A stretch of DNA of 64,000 nt from SAR202 cluster bacterium Io17-Chloro-G4 (GTDB taxonomy: Bacteria > Chloroflexota > Dehalococcoidia > Lucifugimonadales > UBA3495), in the NCBI GenBank assembly GCA_002816455.1, contig MUCR01000019.1, positions 1 through 64,000 on the forward strand, in the 5' to 3' direction. The position numbers and the translations under genes are program-made. Below, piece by piece: positions 8,691 through 17,617 of this stretch; positions within the stretch are counted from its first letter, which is position 1; each line of letters starts with the position of its first letter. The notes below the pieces were generated by a model. It saw nothing but the letters and a program-made list of their open reading frames with translations. It was not told the origin of the DNA and made no database searches.

Positions 8691-9920
8691 TTACATGTCC
8701 AAAATCAAGCTGGACCAGCCGAAGTCGCGGGCGCCCAGCCCTTCTGCTGTGTAGGGATGGTAATACTCCCTAAAGCCTGATTTGGCGATGCACTCCTGAC
8801 TTTTGGAAACGATGGTGTCTGCCAACTCAGCATAGCCGTGCCGCCGCAAGGCATGGGAGAGAAACCAGTTGGTGTTGATCCAACTTGGCCCTCGCCAGAT
8901 AAAGCCCCGGGGGTTGCCCGGCATGAACTTGGGGTCGGAGGCGGGAACCGAAGGCAGAGGATAAGGCGTCCAAAAATGGTCCGGCGAGGTGACCCATTTG
9001 TCCACCAACCGCTCCACAATGGGCCTGGGCAAGTCATCCAAAATTAAAGGCATCAGCGAACTAATGCTCACAACCTTGACCGGCGTTTCCGCCACGCCCG
9101 ACAGGTCGAAGAATGCTCCGGCCTCTTCATCCCAGCACTTGGACAAAAGGGCATCCCGGGTCTTATCCGCCTCCCTTTCGAACTCAGCCGCTTCATCTGA
9201 ACCGGCCAGGAGGCGCGCCAAAGATCGCAGGCCCATGGCATAGATGGAATTAACTAGCACGTCTTCGAAATGGAAAATATCGGCGGCCAGAATACGGCGG
9301 TCGTCTCCCCGCATTGGCTCGTAAGCTGCGTAGACCTTGCTGAGGGCAGCGATAAATCCTTGGTTGCTCAACTCTTCCAGACCCAGAGCTTCGTCGTACT
9401 TGGGAGAACAATCGGTGCCCGCCTCCTCCGGCTGAATCACGGCGATCAAGCCGTCGTTATCCGGGTCCCGGTTCAAGCGAAGCCACCGGTAAAAGGCCGT
9501 CAACACGGGCAGGGCAGCGGCCCGAAACTCCTCATCCCCGGTAGCCTGGTAAATCCGCTCCACGGTGTAGGCAATGATGGGCGGCTGCATGGTAGCGCTG
9601 TAAAACTCGGACGTCCGGCCAACGATGTTGCGGCTGAGAAAGTCCGGCTGCTTTTCCATCTCCCAGAAAATGATGTGGGGAATAAACCCGTCAGGCAGCG
9701 CGCCGCTCATCAAAGTCCTCATTTCAGCCTTAGCTTGCTCCTGGTCCAAGTGAAGTAGAGCGATGGCGTGGAAACAAGAGTCCCAGAACCACTGGAAGGG
9801 GTATCCGGTCAAGGACGGGCAGACAAAGTTGAACTCTTTTCCATTCCAATCGGCCACACCCCGGCGCAAATTGCCAAGCAGTATCGTGCGGGCCGCTTCT
9901 TCCAATTCCGTTCGTTGCAT
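8691..9920 (-). CDS. GH63-like glycoside hydrolase (mannosyl-/glucosylglycerate hydrolase type)
   Basis: 409 residues of an alpha/alpha-barrel glycosidase. The segment YPFQWFWDSCFHAIAL carries the Asp expected to act as general acid in GH63 and mannosylglycerate hydrolase-like enzymes. Later conserved features include RLNRDPDNDGLIAVIQPEEAGTDCSP and GFIWRGPSWINTNWF, also typical. GGAG lies six bases before the ATG. Family-based inference is hydrolysis of a compatible-solute glycoside (glucosyl- or mannosylglycerate) or a related short alpha-glucoside. A GT4 glycosyltransferase lies nearby on the same strand, but a repeat element separates them, so a shared operon is unlikely. Confidence 0.75.
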   Translation of the reverse strand: MQRTELEEAARTILLGNLRRGVADWNGKEFNFVCPSLTGYPFQWFWDSCFHAIALLHLDQEQAKAEMRTLMSGALPDGFIPHIIFWEMEKQPDFLSRNIVGRTSEFYSATMQPPIIAYTVERIYQATGDEEFRAAALPVLTAFYRWLRLNRDPDNDGLIAVIQPEEAGTDCSPKYDEALGLEELSNQGFIAALSKVYAAYEPMRGDDRRILAADIFHFEDVLVNSIYAMGLRSLARLLAGSDEAAEFEREADKTRDALLSKCWDEEAGAFFDLSGVAETPVKVVSISSLMPLILDDLPRPIVERLVDKWVTSPDHFWTPYPLPSVPASDPKFMPGNPRGFIWRGPSWINTNWFLSHALRRHGYAELADTIVSKSQECIAKSGFREYYHPYTAEGLGARDFGWSSLILDM

Positions 9921-10000
9921 TTGCTACTCCGTCACCGAGGTTTTGCCCCGGTAGGTGAATTAATCGTGTCACCGGTGTTCAGGCGCCGGGTTGCTTTCAC

Positions 10001-10147
10001 GACTTCCGGATTCCGGCTTTCGCCGGAATGACGAAGATGTATCGCCAGAGCTTTCAGCAGAACCGAACCGTCTCACCCGCGAAGGCGGGTGTCCAGGAAG
10101 TCACGAGTTGAGACATTTCCTGGATTCCGACCTACGCCGGAAAGGCG
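10001..10147. repeat. REP-like palindromic repeat, family A, copy 1 (one and a half units)
   Basis: A partial unit (TTCCGGCTTTCGCCGGAATG) is followed by a full unit: CACCCGCGAAGGCGGGTG, a spacer of about 35 bases, then a second arm TTCCGACCTACGCCGGAA. Each arm is itself a short hairpin and the two arms are roughly inverted relative to each other. The same architecture recurs near 16.4 and 17.5 kb. It fills most of the 244-base gap between two genes. Confidence 0.8.
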
Positions 10148-10164
10148 GGGCCTTTGCCCGCCTT

Positions 10165-11394
10165 TCACGTCGTCGATTTATATTCTGAAATGTACTTATC
10201 GGCTGTGGCCGCCCAGGTAAATTCGGACAAGGCGTATTTCTGAGCATCTTCGCCTAATTCTGCCCGGTATTTATCATCGTTCACCAACCGCACCAGAGCC
10301 TCCAGCGCCGCCGCACGGTCAAAGGTGGGAACGACCTCGGCACCTCGCACCAGAAGCTCCCGGTTCGCCCCAACGTCGTGGGTGAGCAGCGGGAGGCCGT
10401 GGGCCATGGCCTCAAAAAAGACCAAACCGAAGGCTTCGTAATGGGAAAACAGAGCGAAGATGTCCGATTGGGCGTACCACTGGTTTAACTCCGAGTCGGA
10501 CAGCTCTCCGGTCAGGATCACCTGTCCCTCCAATCCCATTTCCTGCACAGCACGAGTCAGGATTGCCTCGTCTCCTTCGTCCCGGCCAATCAAGACCAGC
10601 CGGGCCGGCTTGTGGAACCTAGCGGTGGCTTCCTGATAAACGCTCAGCAGCCACATCTGGCCTTTGTGCTGGCCCAGACGGCCCACGCATAAAACGGTTA
10701 TAGCGCCGTCGGAATTAGCCGGGCCGGTAACGACGATATTGTCTGTGGCCGGCGTCGAATCGGGGCTGCTTTTGTCGCTCGGTTCTGCTGCGCTCCAGGC
10801 TTCGGGGTCGGGAGGGGTAGCGCCCCAGCCAATTACGGATTGTTTGCTTTTCGGCACCATATAGGCCCGGCGGACCCGGCCACCCTCGAGGCGGGTTAAC
10901 GCCACCACCCGGTCCACCACATTGCACAAGAACATGTTGAAGGGACGTAGCCACCAACGGCTGATGGGCAGGGTATGAAACGACGGCGTGAAAACGAACC
11001 TGGCCCTGCGCCGGAACCAAAACCAAGCCCAAATATGGCCCCAAAACCAACCGTCGCCCACGAAGTGAATAACATTGGGATTGAACTCATTCAAGTAATG
11101 GCGGAGCCGGAATGGAGAAAACCAGACCAGCGGCACCGAATACAACGGAATCGAGCGCCTTGGGTATCCGCTCAAACGGAAGATATCGATGCCCTCATCT
11201 GTGGTTTCCCGATCGGCCCAATCGGGTTGAGCGACCCGGGGAAAGGAGTACTTGGTGGTGAGAACTCCGACAGCCTCCACTTCCCCGGATTTTTGTATCT
11301 GGAAGGTGAGTTGCTCGATAGCCCGTTCTATGCCACCCAGATAAGGGCGAAAGTAGGGGGTCAAAAACAAAACGCGAACTGGCGAATCTTCCAC
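10165..11394 (-). CDS. GT4-family glycosyltransferase
   Basis: 409 residues with a GT-B fold. The N-terminal LFLTPYFRPYLGGIERAIEQL is the usual GT4 acceptor-side opening. LCVGRLGQHKGQMWLL starts the nucleotide-sugar domain near residue 235, and HYEAFGLVFFEAMAHGLPLL carries the E-x7-E motif that contacts the donor. No membrane segment is apparent; activity should be cytosolic or membrane-peripheral. The start is GTG with GGAG seven bases upstream. The nearest functional relatives build glycolipids or exopolysaccharides, but acceptor and donor cannot be assigned. A glycoside hydrolase is the next gene downstream across a repeat. Confidence 0.85.
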   Translation of the reverse strand: MEDSPVRVLFLTPYFRPYLGGIERAIEQLTFQIQKSGEVEAVGVLTTKYSFPRVAQPDWADRETTDEGIDIFRLSGYPRRSIPLYSVPLVWFSPFRLRHYLNEFNPNVIHFVGDGWFWGHIWAWFWFRRRARFVFTPSFHTLPISRWWLRPFNMFLCNVVDRVVALTRLEGGRVRRAYMVPKSKQSVIGWGATPPDPEAWSAAEPSDKSSPDSTPATDNIVVTGPANSDGAITVLCVGRLGQHKGQMWLLSVYQEATARFHKPARLVLIGRDEGDEAILTRAVQEMGLEGQVILTGELSDSELNQWYAQSDIFALFSHYEAFGLVFFEAMAHGLPLLTHDVGANRELLVRGAEVVPTFDRAAALEALVRLVNDDKYRAELGEDAQKYALSEFTWAATADKYISEYKSTT

Positions 11395-11593
11395 TAAGTG
11401 ACTCCGGTGAATGACTCCGGTTAGCCAGCCTGCAAAGCAAGCGCAATGCTACCTTCACCCTCAAATGGTGTCAACGGCCGACTAAAACCTCGCGGCAAAT
11501 GGGGTTGTGGAACCCTTGTGGGAATCAACGGCATATTCAGAAGCCCCAGCGGCCACTGCACCCAGCCAGCCTCGAGCCAAAGTCAATTGAAAA

Positions 11594-11624
11594 GAAGTGG
11601 CTTAAACCACGTTTAAGCCACTTC
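11594..11624 (-). terminator. Intrinsic terminator of recF-purL, containing the purL stop codon
   Basis: A perfect 14-bp inverted repeat (GAAGTGGCTTAAAC / GTTTAAGCCACTTC) with a 3-base loop. On the minus strand it is followed by TTTTCAATT. The purL stop codon lies inside the stem, so the last codons of the gene form half of the hairpin. Confidence 0.8.
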
Positions 11625-13827
11625 GCCAAGCATCAGCCAGATCCCCGACCGCCAAGTCGAATTGGGAACCCCACACGAAATGGTTTCCACCGGTGGTCCC
11701 TAACCTTAGGGTGGGCACACCGGACCGGCCAGCCAACCGTTCCAGCTTGGGCCAGTGATCGGGAGACAGCGATATAACGATGCGCGATTGGCCTTCGCCA
11801 AACATGGTCATGTCCCACCTTCGGGGCAATGCAGTACTGCCGGTAAAACCCACGTTGTTCTGAATGCACGACTCAGCCAGTGCCACCGCCAACCCACCCT
11901 CGGAGCAATCATGGGCGGAGGCTGCTACACCCGCGCTGATTAACTGCCGGCACAGTTCTTGAACCCTCCGTTCCAGGGATAGGTCCAAAACCGGCCGTCC
12001 CGCCACCAAGCCCTGGATGACCTGAAGGTACTCGCTGCCCGCCAGGTCCGTTTTTCGCGGCCGCAAAGCGTCTCTGCCCAGCAATGCCACTACAAGTCCT
12101 TCATTTGGGAAACCCGATTGGCAATGTTGGGATGCGTCCTCCAGCAACCCCAAGCCACCCACCACCGGGGTTGGATAGATCGCCTGGCCTTTAGACTCGT
12201 TGTACAGGCTCACGTTGCCGCTGACTACTGGTAACCCCAGATGCCTGCAGGCCCTGGCCATGCCCCTAATGCACCATTCCAACTGGAAGTAAACATCGGG
12301 GCGCTCCGGGTTGCCGAAGTTTAAGCAGTCGGTCAAGGCTACAGGCTCAGCACCGGCACAGGACAAATTCCGGCAGACCTCAGCCACGGCTATTTGTCCT
12401 CCACGGTATGGGTCCAAGTAGCAATAACGGCTGTTGCCGTCGATACTAAGCGCAATGGCCTTCCCAGTTCCTTTGATCCGCAACACGGCTGCGTCGCTGC
12501 CCGGTCCCACCACGGTGTTGGTCTGCACTTGATGGTCGTACTGGCGGTAGACGCTCTCTTTGCTGGCAACATTCGGTGAGGACAGCAGTTTCAACAGCGT
12601 GGCTGCTGGACCTTCCGGCGGCAAGGGTATTTGGTCCGCGGATAATGTTTGCCTTTGTTTGTACTCCCGGTCCGGCCTTCCCTTTAGGCGGTATCTGGGC
12701 GCCGAAACCAAGTCTTTAATCGGCAGATTGACAATTTCGCGAGGGCCGTCCGACACCAATGCCGCTTGCGGAGAAATCACCTCGCCAATTAGCTGGCAGG
12801 GGACGTCCCATTTTTCGAAGATTTTCCTCACCCGCTCCGTCTTGTCCGGAGGCGTCACCAGAATCATTCGCTCTTGGGACTCGGAGAGCATCACCTCGTA
12901 TCCGGTCATGCCGGCCTCCCGGCGATGTACTTGGGCAATGTTCAGGGACACCCCACGGCCAGCACGGTAGGCCGACTCTATCGTCGCGCTGGTTAGCCCG
13001 GCGGCGCCCAAGTCCTGGATTGCCAGCACATCGCCGGTTTCCAGTGCCTCTAGACAAGCTTCAATCAGGACTTTCTCCAGAAACGGGTTGCCCACCTGGA
13101 CCGTGGGTCTCAGTTCTTGCTCTTCCTCAAAGGTCCGGGAAGCCAAGCCGGATGCGCCGTGAATACCGTCGCGGCCCGTGCCTGCGCCCACTAGCAACAG
13201 CACGTTGCCCGCCTTGCCCGCAGCGGCGGTGGCCAGGGCGTCTTTCCGCACCAATCCTACACACATGGCGTTTACCAACGGGTTTTGGGCATAGGACTCG
13301 TCGAAGTAGATCTCCCCGGCTACGTCGGGCACGCCTATGCAATTACCGTACCAAGAAATGCCGCCGACTACCCCGTTAAATAGTTGTCGGCTCTGCGGGT
13401 CGGAAAGTGGACCGAAACGAAGGGAATTGAGGAGGGCGATGGGCCGGGCGCCCATGGCCAAGATGTCCCGGACGATGCCGCCTACTCCAGTGGCTGCGCC
13501 TTGGTGGGGCTCCACAGCCGAAGGGTGGTTATGGGATTCGACTTTAAATACCACGGCAAAACCGTCGCCGATGTCCACCGCCCCGGCGTTCTCGGCCCCC
13601 TGTTGGGACAGCACCCTGGGAGACTGGCTGGGAAAGAATTTCAGAAGTGGGCGGGAGTGCTTGTAGCCGCAGTGCTCGCTCCAAAGGGCGCCAAACATCC
13701 CCAGTTCCACCGGGTTGGGTTCCCGGTCCAGCAAGTCCAGAATACGGTCGTACTCGGCCCGGCTCAGCGCTATCTCGTCCAGCGCATCTTGGGTAATTCC
13801 CCCGTTCACTCCCGCATTCACTGCCAT
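11602..13827 (-). CDS. purL: Phosphoribosylformylglycinamidine synthase subunit PurL
   Basis: 741 residues, the length of the small-type PurL that works with PurQ and PurS. It catalyses ATP-dependent conversion of FGAR to FGAM in purine synthesis. Seen motifs: LWSEHCGYKHSRPLL near the N-terminus, VESHNHPSAVEPHQGAATG in the ATP-binding region, and ALTDCLNFGNPERP plus HDCSEGGLAVALAE in the second half. It overlaps the recF stop by 10 bases, has GGAG seven bases before its ATG, and ends inside a terminator hairpin. Coupling of purL to recF is unusual but supported by the overlap. purQ and purS are not in the window. Confidence 0.97.
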   Translation of the reverse strand: MAVNAGVNGGITQDALDEIALSRAEYDRILDLLDREPNPVELGMFGALWSEHCGYKHSRPLLKFFPSQSPRVLSQQGAENAGAVDIGDGFAVVFKVESHNHPSAVEPHQGAATGVGGIVRDILAMGARPIALLNSLRFGPLSDPQSRQLFNGVVGGISWYGNCIGVPDVAGEIYFDESYAQNPLVNAMCVGLVRKDALATAAAGKAGNVLLLVGAGTGRDGIHGASGLASRTFEEEQELRPTVQVGNPFLEKVLIEACLEALETGDVLAIQDLGAAGLTSATIESAYRAGRGVSLNIAQVHRREAGMTGYEVMLSESQERMILVTPPDKTERVRKIFEKWDVPCQLIGEVISPQAALVSDGPREIVNLPIKDLVSAPRYRLKGRPDREYKQRQTLSADQIPLPPEGPAATLLKLLSSPNVASKESVYRQYDHQVQTNTVVGPGSDAAVLRIKGTGKAIALSIDGNSRYCYLDPYRGGQIAVAEVCRNLSCAGAEPVALTDCLNFGNPERPDVYFQLEWCIRGMARACRHLGLPVVSGNVSLYNESKGQAIYPTPVVGGLGLLEDASQHCQSGFPNEGLVVALLGRDALRPRKTDLAGSEYLQVIQGLVAGRPVLDLSLERRVQELCRQLISAGVAASAHDCSEGGLAVALAESCIQNNVGFTGSTALPRRWDMTMFGEGQSRIVISLSPDHWPKLERLAGRSGVPTLRLGTTGGNHFVWGSQFDLAVGDLADAWRSGLNVV

Positions 13828-14999
13828 CGCTGAACTCCGCCATCGGCTACCCGGAAGTAGGTTGCCGCCTGTCCGAAAAATTCCTTCATCGGCTCGATGT
13901 CGGTGGTGGTTATCAACGTTTGCTGATACTGGGTGGCCTTTTCCAGCACCCGTCGCCTCCGCTCTCCGTCCATCTCAGATAGCACATCGTCCAGCAAAAC
14001 GATGGGCCCTTCTCCTCGGACCGAGGCCAAGTAGGAAGCCTCGGCCAACCGCAGTGACAACCCCAAAGTGCGGGCTTGTCCTCGGGAAGCAAAGGTTCCC
14101 ATATCTACCTCATTTATCAGCAGGTCGAAGTCGTCCCGATGGGGACCTACGACGGTACTGGCGGTGGCCCTCTCCCGTCGAGAAGCCGCCGCCAGCGACT
14201 GGCGAAATCGGTCCTCAGTATCATGCATAGATTCACCCAATGGCACGCTGGGTTGATAGGCAACTTGGAAATCTTCCCCCGGCGACGCCAGCTGGGAGTG
14301 GTGTTCAGCACAGTCCCGGGCAAGTTCCTTCATGACTTCCCGACGCCGCCAGGTAATCCAGGCCCCTTCCCGGACCAACTCATCGTCCCAAAAAGCGAGT
14401 TCTTCGGCGTTCGCCCGGCCATCGTTAATCATCCGGAGCAACTGGTTCCTTTGCTGTACCACTTTCTGGTAGCGTTGGAGACCCTTTATATACAAGGGAT
14501 CGGCCTGAGAAATCAAAACGTCGAGAAATCGGCGCCGGCCTGACGGCGGTCCCATCACCAGTTCAATATCGTCGGCACTGAAAAGAACGGCATTGACCGT
14601 ACCTACCAACTCGGTGGCCGTGCGCCTTACGCGACTGACCCGTATCTGCTTCCGAACGGAAACGGCACCGGGTCTCGGATCTCCGGTCAACCCACCACCG
14701 TTTCTCCGGGTCTCCACCGGCTCGTACCCGACAATTACTTGGACACGCTCACCTTTTTTCTCTACCGTGCCGCTAACCAGGCCCTGTTCACCTTGTGCCG
14801 CTGCTTGGAAGTTCAGAACTTCCCGTTCGTTTTCGGCGCGGAAGGACCGGGCGATGGCCAGTAAGTAGACCGCCTCCAGGAAGGCCGTCTTGCCCTGGGC
14901 ATTGGGTCCGGAAAAGACTACCACGCCTTCGGGCAGGTCCAGTTCGAGTTCAACCAAGTTGCGAAAGTTGGTAAGACTGAGGTGGGAGAGGTAGGCCAA
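13818..14999 (-). CDS. recF: DNA replication/repair protein RecF
   Basis: 393 residues, slightly longer than average. Walker A is GPNAQGKT near residue 31 after LTNFRNLVELELDLP; the ABC signature region lies in SRGQARTLGLSLRLAEA; Walker B is GPIVLLDDVLSEMDGERR. RecF loads RecA at ssDNA gaps through RecO and RecR. The start is TTG: GGAGGGA lies about ten bases upstream and the next residues MAYLSHL match the family start. It is not next to dnaN or gyrB here; instead it leads an operon with purL. A 12-bp palindrome lies 25 bases upstream. Confidence 0.96.
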   Translation of the reverse strand: MAYLSHLSLTNFRNLVELELDLPEGVVVFSGPNAQGKTAFLEAVYLLAIARSFRAENEREVLNFQAAAQGEQGLVSGTVEKKGERVQVIVGYEPVETRRNGGGLTGDPRPGAVSVRKQIRVSRVRRTATELVGTVNAVLFSADDIELVMGPPSGRRRFLDVLISQADPLYIKGLQRYQKVVQQRNQLLRMINDGRANAEELAFWDDELVREGAWITWRRREVMKELARDCAEHHSQLASPGEDFQVAYQPSVPLGESMHDTEDRFRQSLAAASRRERATASTVVGPHRDDFDLLINEVDMGTFASRGQARTLGLSLRLAEASYLASVRGEGPIVLLDDVLSEMDGERRRRVLEKATQYQQTLITTTDIEPMKEFFGQAATYFRVADGGVQRWQ

Positions 15000-15383
15000 G
15001 CGCTACGTCCCTCCAGGCGTGGGGTGTCATGACACATGGTTAACGCGGCTTCGGGCGGTAATTGTACCAGGTTGAGAAACCCGGAGGACATGGCTCCAGC
15101 CAGAATTATCTTGACTTTCCCAGCTCATGGTGAGACCCGGAACGGTTCAATGGGCTCGCCATTAACTGGGATCTACTGCCGTTCGTCCTGAGACCGTCGA
15201 AGGATTTCCATATTCGGGGATGCGTAGGTAGATCTCACCACCTACGCAGCAACCAGATATCGATCGTCTGTGGCGCTTAAATGACCTAACTCATCTTAAC
15301 CACGGCAGTGTTTCGACAAGCCTGTCCTGAGCGAGGCCGAAGGACTCACCATGAGCGGATAAGCGTAATCACAAAGCTGAGAC
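15000..15383. other. Intergenic region with several palindromes and degenerate repeats
   Basis: 384 bases with no supportable gene. It holds the perfect palindrome GTGTCATGACAC (15024-15035), two degenerate family C repeats (near 15179-15210 and 15309-15350, related to TTCGACAGGCTCAGGACGAAC), and a 9-bp hairpin TGCGTAGGT / ACCTACGCA (15221-15248). The recF promoter should lie here but I cannot place it. Confidence 0.6.
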
Positions 15384-16214
15384 CTAGCCGCCCTCTTTAA
15401 TGGACTGGATTTGCTGGTCCAAATCAGCGGCGCTGTTTGTGTCGCCATCAGACAGCCGGAAGCAACGGTCCAAGTAAAGCTGGGCCAGGCGTGATGCCTG
15501 CTGGGTCGTCTCTCTCGCAACAGCCAACAGGCTAGGGACTTGGAAATTCTCCGGCAAATGGCGGCCCAAGGTGCTGATTTCTCCAGACACTTCTTCCGCC
15601 TCGTTAGAATCGTTCCCTTCCACGGCGAACCGCAGCTTGCCCAGAAGCCGGGACAACTCGCCAAGTTTGTCCCTTTCGCTCATCAGACCAAACAAGACCT
15701 CGTTGACATCATAAGAGCTGTCCAAAACTTCATCGTTGGCAGGCGCCTGGCCACTTAGAGGGATACTTCCCGAGGCTTCTAGGACTGGGCCGTCCTCCGC
15801 CTCTGTCGTTCCTGTACCAATGGTAACCGAGCCGCCAGATTGGTTGGCGTATAGCTCGGCGTAGGATTGAACGGCCTCGGTCACAGCTTCCATCATCCGC
15901 GGAAGGTCATAAGAAAACATGCTGTCGCCGAAAACCAAATCGTCGTCCCGCATCCGGCTCATACGCTCCAGTTCCTCGTAGCTATCTAGTGCTTCAGGCA
16001 CGGGCGGCATTGCGAAGGCGGAGAAGTCGCTCAACGGTAGGCTGCCAAGGTGGGAGGCCAGGAAGGGCGGCACATACTTGGTCAAGTCGGACTTAACCGG
16101 CAAAGTGACCACGTAGGTAGCATATACTTTGTCCGGCTCAGTGCTGACCCGGAAATATAGTAGAGCGTGCCCTTTGGGGTGCTGAGGGTCGCCTTTTTCG
16201 AATGTAATGTCCAT
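15384..16214 (-). CDS. Conserved-looking hypothetical protein
   Basis: 276 residues, soluble, acidic, with no signal peptide or membrane segment. The first 95 residues look like a compact alpha/beta unit (GHALLYFRVSTEPDKVYATYVVTLPV, then YVPPFLASHLGSL). A helical middle follows, and the C-terminal third (LMSERDKLGELSRLLGKLRFAVEG ... LARETTQQASRLAQLYLDR) is predicted coiled or helical. Codon composition resembles its neighbours and the gene is isolated between repeat-bearing gaps. I do not recognise the family and offer no function. Confidence 0.6.
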   Translation of the reverse strand: MDITFEKGDPQHPKGHALLYFRVSTEPDKVYATYVVTLPVKSDLTKYVPPFLASHLGSLPLSDFSAFAMPPVPEALDSYEELERMSRMRDDDLVFGDSMFSYDLPRMMEAVTEAVQSYAELYANQSGGSVTIGTGTTEAEDGPVLEASGSIPLSGQAPANDEVLDSSYDVNEVLFGLMSERDKLGELSRLLGKLRFAVEGNDSNEAEEVSGEISTLGRHLPENFQVPSLLAVARETTQQASRLAQLYLDRCFRLSDGDTNSAADLDQQIQSIKEGG

Positions 16215-16583
16215 ATGCCAATTCCCAAGACCGGGATTGTTTCCCAGGATTGTTTCAATTAGTCCATTATAGGCGATTGAAATTGCATAGGCCAGACAGG
16301 GAAAACTATTGCGCCCTCAAGTGAACGCGACGAGCCCGTTACCGTGAGCTTCTTTAGGCCTCCTATCAAACTTCCACGGAAGGATGTCCGCCTCACCGGC
16401 GTAGGCCGGTGTCCAGGAAATATCGCGGCTCAGGCACTGGCTAGATTCCGGCCTACGCCGGAATGACGCATAATTGACTGGCCCAGCGCCAGCTGTGCTC
16501 AACCCCGATATAGGATGATGTATAGTATATTTAGCCACAAATCGGGGCTCCTCGCCCCCCAGTTGAGAATGAGGAGGCGGCCC
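16215..16583. other. Intergenic region with a family A repeat
   Basis: 369 bases without a supported gene. The centre is occupied by a full REP-like unit (about 16390-16469). Downstream an AT-rich stretch (GATGTATAGTATATTTAG) could provide a -10 for the hotdog genes, but no convincing -35 is visible. Confidence 0.55.
16390..16469. repeat. REP-like palindromic repeat, family A, copy 2
   Basis: CACCGGCGTAGGCCGGTG and ATTCCGGCCTACGCCGGAAT are two short hairpins, inverted relative to each other and separated by about 37 bases (GTCCAGGAAATATCGCGG...). It is the cleanest copy in the window. Confidence 0.85.
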
Positions 16584-17003
16584 ATGGCCAGTCAGGGAAT
16601 AAGAGAATTCGATTACGACAAGCTGGAAATCGGTGAGGAACTGGGTTCCTACGAGTACGTGTTGACCCAGGAGATGCTGGATAATTTTCGACTGGCAGTG
16701 GATGACCCTGACGCATCCTTTCCCACCCTGGCGGTAAAACACGACGCCACCGCCTTCGCCATGGTGTACGAGGACAATACCGGTGGCGTGAACGCAGGAA
16801 ACGAGGTGGAGTTTTTTAACCCGCCCATCCCGGGAAAAACCATCCGGGTGACCGGCCGGGTGGCCGACAAATACCTTCGCCGGGACAAGCCCTATATGGT
16901 CATCGAAGCCACGGCCGTGGATGAAGACGGCCGGTTGCTGGAGAAGCTACGGACCTACCAAATGAAAAAGCCGGACGAGGTTGGAAAGAAATGGAAGAAG
17001 TAA
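16584..17003 (+). CDS. MaoC-like hotdog protein, N-terminal-type half
   Basis: 139 residues from ATG at MASQGIREFDY, chosen because GGAGG lies just upstream; the track start adds 23 residues without support. The sequence has the hotdog pattern (LEIGEELGSYEYVLTQEMLDNFRLAV ... GNEVEFFNPPIPGKTIRVTGRVADKY). Single-hotdog proteins of this type usually form heterodimers acting as enoyl/acyl-CoA hydratases or dehydratases. The next hotdog gene overlaps it by 13 bases, so the pair likely forms one enzyme. A two-domain single-chain relative is encoded at 36.2-37.2 kb. The acyl substrate is unknown. Confidence 0.75.
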   Translation: MASQGIREFDYDKLEIGEELGSYEYVLTQEMLDNFRLAVDDPDASFPTLAVKHDATAFAMVYEDNTGGVNAGNEVEFFNPPIPGKTIRVTGRVADKYLRRDKPYMVIEATAVDEDGRLLEKLRTYQMKKPDEVGKKWKK

Positions 17004-17410
17004 AGATGGATCTTAACCAGGAAATCCCCAGCGTCTCTAAGAAAATCACCCAGGAAAGCATCAACCAGTTTGAGTCCTGCGGAATCCTAGACCGGCAGAA
17101 CATCCACAACAACCCCGAACTGGCCAAGCAACGTTTGGGTTTCGCCCATCCTCTTGCTTCCGGGCGAATGTCGGTGGCCTTTGCCGCCGAAAGCCTGCGC
17201 AAGTTCTTCGGCCCCGAGGTTTTCAACCATACTGGCACCGTAAACCTGAAGTTCCTGCGTCCGGTAAAAAACGGCGACACCATTACGGTCACCGGGAATG
17301 TCAGCCACCAGCAAGAAATCGACAAGGGCACTTTGGTTACCGTCGCCCTGTTCTGCGAAAACCAAGACCAGGACAGGACAGCCATCGGTAACGGCACAGC
17401 TATTATTTAG
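16991..17410 (+). CDS. MaoC-like dehydratase subunit
   Basis: 139 residues, one hotdog domain. IHNNPELAKQRLGFAHPLASG carries the Asn/His pattern of the MaoC hydratase motif (normally D-x5-H...N, here with Asn in place of Asp). KFLRPVKNGDTITVTGNV is the usual substrate-side strand. It overlaps the previous hotdog gene by 13 bases and is presumably its partner. Expected reaction: addition or removal of water on an acyl-CoA. The missing canonical Asp lowers confidence in catalysis; the other subunit does not obviously supply one. Confidence 0.75.
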   Translation: MEEVKMDLNQEIPSVSKKITQESINQFESCGILDRQNIHNNPELAKQRLGFAHPLASGRMSVAFAAESLRKFFGPEVFNHTGTVNLKFLRPVKNGDTITVTGNVSHQQEIDKGTLVTVALFCENQDQDRTAIGNGTAII

Positions 17411-17438
17411 GGCAGCTGTTTATGCTGGGTAAGCAAAC

Positions 17439-17519
17439 GTCTCACCGGCGTAGGCCGGTGTCTAGGAAATCGTGAGGCTCCGATGCTGTCTAGATTCGGG
17501 CCTGCGCCGGAATGACGAA
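17439..17519. repeat. REP-like palindromic repeat, family A, copy 3
   Basis: CTCACCGGCGTAGGCCGGTG, then a spacer, then GATTCGGGCCTGCGCCGGAATGACG. It matches copy 2 over most of its length with a few substitutions in the second arm. It lies between the hotdog pair and the selenoprotein gene. Confidence 0.85.
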
Positions 17520-17617
17520 TTCCTTCTTCAACCACTAACGCCTTATATAGTTCTCTTGCAATTCCCAAGGGGATTATTTACACTCGAATAATCAAACCAT
17601 GGCTATCGAGGAGAAAT

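Noticed and set aside
12759-13379. 206-residue plus-strand ORF
   Set aside because: Shadow of purL, which has clear motifs on the minus strand; the ORF is Arg/Pro/Ser-rich without family features.
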